Assembly (NCBI GenBank): GCA_905193765.1
Contig: CAJJPZ010000003.1
Span: 1 to 51,890, forward strand
DNA: 51,890 bases
Origin: an uncultured Eubacterium sp.
Lineage (GTDB): Bacteria; Bacillota; Clostridia; Peptostreptococcales; Anaerovoracaceae
Direction: 5' to 3'
Below the pieces are notes generated by a model, which saw only the letters and a program-made list of their open reading frames with translations, had not been told where the DNA came from and made no database searches. The position numbers were made by a program, and so were the translations under genes. This document shows, in pieces, positions 42,232-48,792 of this stretch. The number at the start of each line of letters is the position of its first letter. The first letter of the stretch is position 1.

Positions 42232-42663
42232 TCATCCGATATAGTGCTGTGCGTCTTTCATCACATCCGCAAGGGTGATGGACGCAAGTTCCCTTTCCAT
42301 GGCCTGCTGGACACGGACAAGTTTCTCGTCCAGGATGTTGTGGATGTTGCGGCCCACCGGACATTCGGGGTTCGGGTTCTCGTGAAAATGAAAGAGGCCG
42401 CTCTCCCCCACGCAGTCCACCGCTCTGTATATATCCAGGAATGTAATTTCCTCCAGCGGTTTCGTGATGGATGCGCCGCCTGAGCCCCGTGCGACTTCAA
42501 CGAGTCCTGCGGCTTTCAGCTGCCCCAGTATCCGCCGCACCACTACGGGATTGACGCTGGTGCTCCCGGCCAGGAAGTCGCTGGTCACTTTGTACTCCCC
42601 TCCGAACGTGTCTATGCATGCAAAAATGTGCACGGCAAGTGTGAATCTGCTTGAGATCTGCAT
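42232..42663 (-). CDS. Rrf2 family transcriptional regulator
   Basis: A 143-residue Rrf2 regulator with an N-terminal winged helix-turn-helix (SSRFTLAVHIFACIDTFGGEYKVTSDFLAGSTSVNPVVVRRILGQLKAAGLVEVARGSGGA). The C-terminal helix carries Cys residues in AVDCVGESG and NPECPVGRNIH. Two cysteines there, not the three of IscR, leave it open whether it holds an Fe-S cluster. ATG 42663 follows AAAGGAGGCACAGACC. Its promoter has an operator-like sequence shared with the PNPOx-like gene 0.9 kb away, so it probably regulates itself and that gene. The signal is unknown. Confidence 0.9.
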   Translation of the reverse strand: MQISSRFTLAVHIFACIDTFGGEYKVTSDFLAGSTSVNPVVVRRILGQLKAAGLVEVARGSGGASITKPLEEITFLDIYRAVDCVGESGLFHFHENPNPECPVGRNIHNILDEKLVRVQQAMERELASITLADVMKDAQHYIG

Positions 42664-42691
42664 GGTCTGTGCCTCCTTTCCAGTATACAAG

Positions 42692-42728
42692 ATTATACTC
42701 CGCTGCCGATGTAACGTCAATAGTAACG
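42692..42728 (-). promoter_or_regulatory. Promoter and operator of the Rrf2 gene
   Basis: On the minus strand TTGACG (42715-42720) and TATAAT (42692-42697) are 17 bases apart, and CGTTACTATTGACGTTACA (42710-42728) covers the -35. It shares 18 of 19 bases with the PNPOx-like promoter dyad, which indicates a common regulator. Confidence 0.7.
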
Positions 42729-42759
42729 ACGATGATCCTGTCCGGTATGCAAGCCGACC

Positions 42760-43022
42760 GCTGGTCTGCGGGGCGTCTGTCTTCAACAGGCCTCCCAGTT
42801 GTACGACAAAGCACTGTACCTCCGGCTCGCCGACTGTCTTCGCATTGGTCTATCCGGTGGCCGCTGGTCCGTGGGTCGTCTGTCTTCCGCAAAGCTCCCG
42901 GGTATATGATCAAGCCCTGCATCTGCCGCCGGCCACCGATCCGTGGGGCGTCTGTCTTCGACAGATGTCGCAGGTATACTACGATCCCTGAACATCCTAC
43001 TCTCAACCAGTCCGTGGGGCGT
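42760..43022. repeat. Degenerate tandem repeat of about 72 bp
   Basis: Segments close to GGTCCGTGGGGCGTCTGTCTTC recur at about 42763, 42866, 42938 and 43009 (spacings 103, 72 and 71), followed each time by loosely similar sequence. A dyad CTGTC-TTC-GACAG is present in one unit. In two reverse frames this produces repeated EDRRPTDQR-like peptides with no ribosome site. It lies between the Rrf2 promoter and the decayed LysR gene. Confidence 0.65.
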
Positions 43023-43770
43023 CTATCTGACTTCACGGAGGTCTATGTATTCCATGAATTTTTTCACAGATGCTGATACTGCGTCCTGATTTTTCATGAC
43101 GATCCCTATAGTGCGGTATGCCGGACGGTCCAGCAGCTTCACCACCACATCGTACGGTATGTACCGAAGGATCAGCTGGGGCAATATACTGATACCAAGC
43201 CCCTGCTCCACCATGGACATGATGGCATAATCGTCCCAGGTCGTGAATTTTATATCGGGGGTCAGGCCGTTCACGGTGAACACATTCGAGATTTCAGCCT
43301 TGTCGCCTTTTTCCAGCAACATGAAAGGTTCATTTTTCAGTGCGTTTACGGGAAAAGCCGATTCCTCCGCCAGCGGATGGTCCTTCGGGATGACTGCCAT
43401 CAGCTCGTCTTTTGCAAGCTCGATGGTCTCGAACTCCGGGTCGGTGGGCAGCCGCAGGAAGCAGAAATCCACACGGCTCTCCGCGATCCATGTCTCGATC
43501 TCGCTGTAGTCGCCCAGCAGCATCTCGTACTCTATGTCTGGGTAATCACGGCGGAATGCACTTATGATCCGTGGCAGCCAGTGTGTGGCTACGCTGGAAA
43601 ATGTCCCGATCCTGATGATCCCTGCCTGCAGGCCGTTCAGATCATCCACCTGCTCCTGAAGGCGCCGGAATTCACTGCAAAGTTGGCGGGGGCATAGGGC
43701 AGCAGCCGCAGGCCGTCGGAAGTCAGCCTGATCCCGATGCTGTACCTGGTATTTTCAGGAGGGTCGGCAG
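43023..43770 (-). pseudogene. LysR regulator remnant, 5' truncated and frameshifted
   Basis: The intact 3' frame (43023-43649 and upstream to about 43690) encodes a LysR substrate-binding domain, beginning EQVDDLNGLQAGIIRIGTFSSVA and ending KKFMEYIDLREVR. Immediately upstream the frame changes at a run of five G (43688-43692). In the other frame the sequence continues NTRYSIGIRLTSDGLRLLPYA, the typical linker just after a LysR DNA-binding domain. No helix-turn-helix can be found further upstream, where the sequence runs into repeats. This is a decayed gene; the residual domain is unlikely to be regulated or functional. Confidence 0.75.
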
Positions 43771-43912
43771 GAAGGGGTCGCCCGTCGGCAGACAGTCTGT
43801 CGGCAAATCAGAGACTGCAGGGCATTGGGGCTGGTTGGAATGTTTGAAGAACTGACAGTGGAGACAGCGTTGCCTGCGGCGGTGCCGGATGAAATGCATT
43901 ATCGCTTTACAG

Positions 43913-44209
43913 AGTAGGAAAAATGGCTGTTTTGCAAAACAAATCTACCCTGCGGTCTGGCATGGCCCTTTAGTGCTGCCTCAGGCTGCGCATATGGTAG
44001 AATAATCAGCTTCTTTTCTACGAAAACCTACCATCCGGCAGGATCATGCTTGCAAACAGGCTGATGTAACTACGGAATCATGTGCAGATAGTAGATTTTT
44101 TTAAAAAACATGTCAGAAACTCTACCATCAATGGCACGAGAGCGCCATCGCAGCAAACGCGAAGAGAACAGGAGTAGGTTTCTGGCGGAAAACCGCCTGA
44201 AACTCTACT
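43913..44209 (+). repeat. Complete family A four-hairpin element, copy 3
   Basis: Four 37-bp modules at 43913-43949, 43996-44032, 44090-44126 and 44173-44209 are separated by 46, 57 and 46 bases, total 297 bp, exactly as in the inverted copy at 37614-37910. The last module is an almost perfect hairpin (AGTAGGTTTCTGGCGG, loop AAAA, CCGCCTGAAACTCTACT). It lies directly beside the decayed LysR gene. Confidence 0.88.
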
Positions 44210-44214
44210 CACGC

Positions 44215-44590
44215 CTGGAATCTGCGCGCCGAATCGCGCAGTTTGCCCCATCGCAGAGGCACAGCCGTAGGAGCGAACGCAGTAAGTGTTGCCATCCTGT
44301 CCGGAGAGCCGGAGGTGATTCGCTCGGAGAAACGGAGCGGTGAGTTCTAAACCAGCTGAAGCTGGGGAAAAACGCCTTTCTGCCCAGAGAGCCACAGGCG
44401 ATCCGCTCGGAGAAACGGAGCGGTGAGTTCTAAACCAGCTGAAGCTGGGGAACTCTCGCATGGGACCTTCCACAGCTCACAAGTTCGCTGGGATAGGCCT
44501 CCAAGCGTAGCCGCAGGCGGAGGAGTGAGCGTCAGCGAACGTTGCATGGGCCCTTCCTCAGCTCGCAAGCTCATTGTGATAACGCACATG
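44215..44590. repeat. Family D hairpin mosaic, copy 3
   Basis: A unit starting AAACGGAGCGGTGAGTTC and ending CCAGCTGAAGCTGGGGAA occurs at 44330 and 44413, 83 bases apart. CTCTCGCATGGGACCTTCC (44453-44471) is shared with the other copies. Hairpins such as CCAGCTGAAGCTGG and GCGAACG segments follow. The element is bracketed by family A elements in opposite orientation. Confidence 0.8.
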
Positions 44591-44600
44591 CAAACACGAT

Positions 44601-44823
44601 GGTAGAGTTTACAGCAAATGATCTGTAAAAACCTACTCTGCCTTTTGCCTGGGCCTTCATCAGCAGCTGTCAGGCTGTACAATAGTAGAGTTTTCGAGCA
44701 TATACAAAAAAAATCTACCATTGTCCGCACATTCAATGTGATAATTTGTAAAACACTCAGATGTATGCCTTAAATATTAGCTGCAGAGTAGGTTTTATCA
44801 CAAAAAAGCCCTGAAATTCTACC
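44601..44823 (-). repeat. Truncated family A element, copy 4
   Basis: Three modules, 44601-44637, 44684-44719 (36 bp, one base lost in a poly-A run) and 44787-44823, have gaps of 46 and 67 bases. In reverse they align with modules 4, 3 and 2 of the complete element; the first-module equivalent is missing where the LysR fragment begins. The first module is a hairpin with arms GTTTACAG/CTGTAAAAAC. Confidence 0.78.
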
Positions 44824-44839
44824 ATTGGTCGCAGAGACA

Positions 44840-45416
44840 ACTAAGGATCCGGTGTACTCAGTGAGTTCCCTGAGTACAAGCTTCATCTCGTGCCTTTTGA
44901 GGACGACCATGAAGGGATACTCAGCGAGATCGGAAAGCTCGGCGAGAAGTTCGATTTTCTGATCGGCGTATGCGATTCCCGGACCTGGCTGTCCATGTGT
45001 CAGTTCCTGCCGCTGGGACGGTACCGCAAGATGGTGGCAGTTTCCAGGGATCATCCGCTGGCTGCAAAGCAACGGCTGGAGATCAGCGATCTTTACGGCG
45101 AAACACTGATGATGGTGCGGCGGGGTGACTCCGGCATGAACGATTTTCTCCGCAATAACATAAAAAAATTCATCCTATGATATGCATCGAAGACACCGCC
45201 CAGTTCTACGATATGGCGGTGTTCAACCGCTGCGCCGAGACACGTAATGTCCTGCTCACCATCGAATGCTGGCAGGATGTCCACCAGGGGGCTGGTTTCC
45301 ATCCCGGTGAACTGGGACTACAGCATCCCTTATGGCCTGCTCTACAGCAAAGACGCCCCGGAAGATGTGCTGAAATTCGTTGACGTCATTGAAAAAATGG
45401 AGCTGACCCGATCATA
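44840..45416 (+). pseudogene. LysR substrate-binding domain remnant with two frameshifts
   Basis: Three consecutive frames together encode the C-terminal two thirds of a LysR protein. The first ends in LGRYRKMVAVSRDHPLAAKQ... DFLRNNIKK, the second begins HPMICIEDTAQFYDMAVFNRC, and the third reads LVSIPVNWDYSIPYGLLYSKDAPEDVLKFVDVIEK and ends at 45416. The shifts fall in an A7 run (about 45165) and a G5 run (about 45290). The coding sequence begins at about EFPEYKLHLVPFEDD (44863) immediately after the family A element; the DNA-binding half is absent. This is a pseudogene, probably broken by or near the repeat block. Confidence 0.8.
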
Positions 45417-45468
45417 AGTTCCATATTCTAATACATGACGAAGTTACTTTTGTTCTGACATATGACAA

Positions 45469-45674
45469 AGTATCGAGAACAGCTTTTATCTTTGTCATTT
45501 CGATACTTTCTGAGCTCCCTGAGACTCCTGTATCTGCAAAATGCATCGAAGCAAGCTGCTTTTGGGGTATATTCGATATATTTTCCTTATATTTTCCTTT
45601 GCGATGAAGGCATTGTTCTTTGATTTGCTGTGAAAAGTATCAAAAACTACGAGTTTCTGCTCCGTTTCGATACT
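45469..45674. repeat. Family B modules, cluster 3
   Basis: 39-bp modules at 45469-45507 (AGTATCGAG...CGATACT) and 45636-45674 (AGTATCAAA...CGATACT), with a weaker one at 45542-45580 (TGCATCGAA...TTCGATATA). Gaps are 34 and 55 bases. The region between the LysR remnant and the Rpn gene (45417-45873) contains no other feature. Confidence 0.6.
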
Positions 45675-45873
45675 CCCTCACTTTTCGGCGGACTGCCCTC
45701 ACATATTATTGGCAGCGGATACTTCGTGATCCCTTCCATTTAGAACGTTCTATTTTATGTAAAATTAAGGAAATATATATTGACATTTTATCCCATCCAA
45801 CGTATAGTATATTTGTAAATAAATTACATGCGCATGTTTTAGCTATCAATCTTAAAAAATTGAAAGGAGTATT

Positions 45874-46881
45874 ATGAACAAAGAGAAAAACAAACAAACC
45901 AATACAACTACAGAGCTGGAACAGACGCCTGTCAAAGCCAGACGAAACTACAAGGATTCGATATTCCGCAAGCTGTTTAACAACAAAGCCGCCATCATCG
46001 ATCTGTACAACGCCCTCTCCGGCAGCGACTACCCGCCGGATACCTATGTGAAAATCGTCACTCTTGATAACGTCATCTTCGGCGACCGCAAGAACGACCT
46101 GGCGTTCATGATCGAGAACCGTTTCATCATCCTCATTGAGATGCAGTCCACGGTAAATCCCAACATGCCACTACGGTTCCTTGTGTACATAGCGAAGGAG
46201 TTTGAGAAACTCTTCTTCAGCCAGCAGATATACAGCTCGACACTGGTGAGTATCCCTACGCCTGAGATCTACGTCTTCTACGATGGAGCTAAAGACATCC
46301 CGCTTGAATCGGAGCTGAAACTTTCTGATGCATTTATCGCAAAATGTGATAAACTATATTTAGAGTTGAATGTCAGGGTCATCAACGTCAACTATGAGAA
46401 GGGCGCTGAACTGTTGGAAAAATGCAGGCTGCTATCTGACTACAGCCAGCTGGTACATATCGCCAAGATGAATTACCAGCGAACACATGACCTTGACACT
46501 GCAGTATCCGAGGCAGTCACCGAGTGCATGGAAAAGGGCATACTCAGGAACTTCCTCAAAGAAAACGGTGGTGAGATCATGAGCTTTTTGTACGATATGC
46601 TGACAAAAGAAGAAATGGAAGAGATCAGGGAACACGACGGTTATGTCAGAGGCCTCAAGGAGGGCCATGCTTCCGGTGTTCAGGAAGGCAAAAAACTCGG
46701 CATTGAGGAAGGCCACGCCTCCGGCGTTAAAGAGGGTCTTGCCCGTGGTATCGCCGAAAATCAGCGTGACATCGCCGCAAACATGCTGGCGAAAGGTATG
46801 GATGCGGCACTGATTTCTGAACTCACCGGCTTATCTGAGGAAGATATACTCGAACTCAAGCAGACTGATACCTCTAAGTGA
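45874..46881 (+). CDS. Rpn family recombination-promoting nuclease/putative transposase
   Basis: A 335-residue protein of the Rpn/PD-(D/E)XK nuclease superfamily. The N-terminal part has the signature YKDSIFRKLFNNKAAIIDLYNALSGSDYP, then NDLAFMIENRFIILIEMQST, which carries the D...ExQ active-site pattern of this group. The C-terminal tail repeats the pattern HASGVQEGKKLGIEEGHASGVKEGLARG, a Gly-Xaa3-Gly stretch common in Rpn proteins. In E. coli Rpn proteins stimulate RecA-independent recombination; other members are phage-defence or mobile-element genes. GAAAGGAGTATT precedes the ATG. It adjoins the broken LysR genes and repeats, in keeping with a recombination-prone region. Confidence 0.88.
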   Translation: MNKEKNKQTNTTTELEQTPVKARRNYKDSIFRKLFNNKAAIIDLYNALSGSDYPPDTYVKIVTLDNVIFGDRKNDLAFMIENRFIILIEMQSTVNPNMPLRFLVYIAKEFEKLFFSQQIYSSTLVSIPTPEIYVFYDGAKDIPLESELKLSDAFIAKCDKLYLELNVRVINVNYEKGAELLEKCRLLSDYSQLVHIAKMNYQRTHDLDTAVSEAVTECMEKGILRNFLKENGGEIMSFLYDMLTKEEMEEIREHDGYVRGLKEGHASGVQEGKKLGIEEGHASGVKEGLARGIAENQRDIAANMLAKGMDAALISELTGLSEEDILELKQTDTSK

Positions 46882-47019
46882 GGCATTTATCGCAAGAAGT
46901 CATAAGCAAACAGACGCCGGGGAGTGATACATCCACTGCCAACGTCTGAAGCCTATGATCGGGGCCACATGCCCCGTGCTACATAACTACCATTTTACAA
47001 AAGCATACGAATCTACGCA

Positions 47020-47047
47020 GAGCTGTCCGTTGCGGACAGCTCGTTTT
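47020..47047 (+). terminator. Terminator downstream of the Rpn gene
   Basis: GAGCTGTCCG-TTG-CGGACAGCTC is a perfect stem followed by GTTTTATC, about 140 bases after the stop codon. The rest of 46882-47254 shows no gene. Confidence 0.65.
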
Positions 47048-47254
47048 ATCATGTGATCCTGTGATCTCAGATCCTGCAACCAAAACTCCCCCGCTCCGAG
47101 CAGGGGATAATTCGGGTGTATTCTTAAAAAGTTCCACCGATTTCTTGATGAGAAATGTCATATGTTATAATACGCAGAGTCTCCCGCATAGAGTGTGTCT
47201 CTTTTGTCATAGGCACCACGCATCCATGACAGAACTCATATTCCCACATAAGTC

Positions 47255-47285
47255 AAAGCACCGCCCTTATGAGGGGCAGTGCTGC
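47255..47285 (-). terminator. Possible terminator of the surface-protein operon
   Basis: On the minus strand GCAGCACTGCCCCTC...GGGCGGTGCTTTGACTT is a GC stem with a short T run, about 160 bases after the last gene of the operon. The DNA from 47286 to 47445 shows no gene. Confidence 0.5.
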
Positions 47286-47445
47286 ATATTCGATCTATAG
47301 ATCCCTCTCTGACTATATCAAGGTAAAGTCTGCCGCGCACGATATCTCGATTCGACGACTCACCGCCCCTGCGGTCTCATTCCCAAAACCAGCCGGATCC
47401 GGAGATCTTGGAGGAAGGAACCGGGGTAAACCCCAACGCCGTGAC

Positions 47446-48189
47446 CTACGACTTCCTCCGTCTCGTCACGATGACTGTGGCTACTCCGCCCAGCGCCGCC
47501 AGCGCGATCAGTCCGTAAACCAGCATGTTGCTGTCATCGCCGGTCTTCGTTTTGTTAGTGTCATCGGGGTCGTTAGGTCCATTCGGATCGCTCGGATCCG
47601 TTGGCGTGCTCGGATCGTCCGGGTCCAGCGGAAATTCCTCCGCCATGAACTGCCAGTCCAACGCACCGATCCGCTCCTGATAATCGTTGCCCATCGTGAT
47701 CGGCACCTCCAGATCCACGTTCAAATCCACATCAGCCCCGGAACGGAAAGTCCCCAGGCATACCCAGTCCGTGAGCCCGGCAGTCTGATCCGCCGGTGCA
47801 TCGAACAGCTTTTTATCACTGTCAGTCTCCACCGTCAGCTTCATCTCCTTCAGAAAATCCGCCGAATCGTCCGCACTGACTATTTCCTCACCGTTGTTAT
47901 TTTCCAGTTCAGCAGGACCCAGAGCCCTTATGTAAATTTTCACGTTTACTTTCTTCGAGGCTTCATTTCTCACATTGATCTGCTGCGTCAGAGTATCTCC
48001 CGGCATAACGCCCTTGAAGTTCGTGAAAAGGTCAGTCACGGAATAGTCACTGCCCGGCTGGAAAATGAACTCCTTCGCCTTGCCCTTGTATGTGACGCTG
48101 GATGACCCAGTCGCAAAAGACACCGCCGTACTGCACAGCAGCATCAGTGCGAGAACCAGAGATGAGATTATTCTAAAAGTCTTTTTCAT
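47446..48189 (-). CDS. Secreted sortase-anchored TasA-like surface protein
   Basis: A 247-residue secreted protein. The N-terminus is a signal peptide (KKTFRIISSLVLALMLLCSTAVSFA, then TGSSS). A domain with QPGSDYSVTDLFTNFKGVMPGDTLTQQINVRN follows, which resembles the TasA/camelysin-like beta-sandwich proteins. Next is a Pro/Asp-rich spacer (LDPDDPSTPTDPSDPNGPND), and the end is KTGDDSN, a hydrophobic helix and RRRKS, a sortase-type cell-wall anchor with a KTGD variant of LPxTG. Length and composition suggest a stalked surface protein. ATG 48189 follows AAGGAGGTGTGATC. It is the last gene of a three-gene surface operon. Confidence 0.88.
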   Translation of the reverse strand: MKKTFRIISSLVLALMLLCSTAVSFATGSSSVTYKGKAKEFIFQPGSDYSVTDLFTNFKGVMPGDTLTQQINVRNEASKKVNVKIYIRALGPAELENNNGEEIVSADDSADFLKEMKLTVETDSDKKLFDAPADQTAGLTDWVCLGTFRSGADVDLNVDLEVPITMGNDYQERIGALDWQFMAEEFPLDPDDPSTPTDPSDPNGPNDPDDTNKTKTGDDSNMLVYGLIALAALGGVATVIVTRRRKS

Positions 48190-48201
48190 GATCACACCTC
48201 C

Positions 48202-48774
48202 TTAGTTCCCTGATGGCTTAATCTTGCCATCTGCAACTGTAACGTTCCATGCGTCACTGACCGCTTTATCAGGCACGCTCTGGATAGCATCGGCTATGAT
48301 CTCCACGGAAAGTGAATAGCCTTCAGGAGCCTTGTCGTCAACTGCTTCGCATTTACTGATCAGCGTCCCTGTCATATCTTCTGGTGCGACTGCTGATGAA
48401 TAATAGTAATATCCATCACGCTCCCACCAGCCACTGTTCGAGTCATAATAAGTAATCTTATAATCCGTGTCTTTGACCGGTTTCTGTGCTGCTACATTGC
48501 CGTCTTTATCTACCCAGTTGATAACAACTGTGGCTCTGATATAAGCGTCGATGTTGCTTGTGTTTTTTATCTTGACCTCTGACTTGATTCCATTATCCGT
48601 CTTCTCCTCTACCTGGCTGGTCACCCTGGCCGGTTCGAATGTATTCACTACCGGGCCGCTGGATGCCTTGAGCCATGCGAGGGTGGTCCCTGCTGTCAGT
48701 GCCAGTATCAGTATGGCAACTATGGAAATCAGCAGGATAAGTTTCTTGTTTTTTCTAACTGTTTTTGTTCTCAT
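48202..48774 (-). CDS. SipW-dependent-type secreted protein (TasA/camelysin-like)
   Basis: A 190-residue secreted protein. After basic residues comes the hydrophobic segment LILLISIVAILILALTAGTTLAW, and the region to NTFEPA matches the SipW-type signal pattern (G-T-x-A-W/F ... N-x-F). The mature part is acidic and Tyr/Trp-rich (NSGWWERDGYYYYSS) with beta-sandwich features. Such proteins are processed by a dedicated signal peptidase and often form fibres (TasA) or accompany adhesins. AAGGAGGCAGGTTTAA precedes the ATG, and it ends 12 bases before the anchored protein's start. The SipW-type peptidase itself is not in the window and is probably upstream. Confidence 0.88.
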   Translation of the reverse strand: MRTKTVRKNKKLILLISIVAILILALTAGTTLAWLKASSGPVVNTFEPARVTSQVEEKTDNGIKSEVKIKNTSNIDAYIRATVVINWVDKDGNVAAQKPVKDTDYKITYYDSNSGWWERDGYYYYSSAVAPEDMTGTLISKCEAVDDKAPEGYSLSVEIIADAIQSVPDKAVSDAWNVTVADGKIKPSGN

Positions 48775-48792
48775 TTAAACCTGCCTCCTTCC

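Noticed and set aside
42497..43036. 179-codon open frame with repeated KTDDPRTSGHR-like peptides
   Set aside because: It spans the Rrf2 promoter and part of the tandem repeat in the wrong frame for any family; it is explained by the tandem DNA repeat.
43913..44823. Insertion sequence or composite transposon
   Set aside because: The inverted layout of two family A elements around a D mosaic looks like terminal repeats, but there is no transposase frame and no target-site duplication that I can see.
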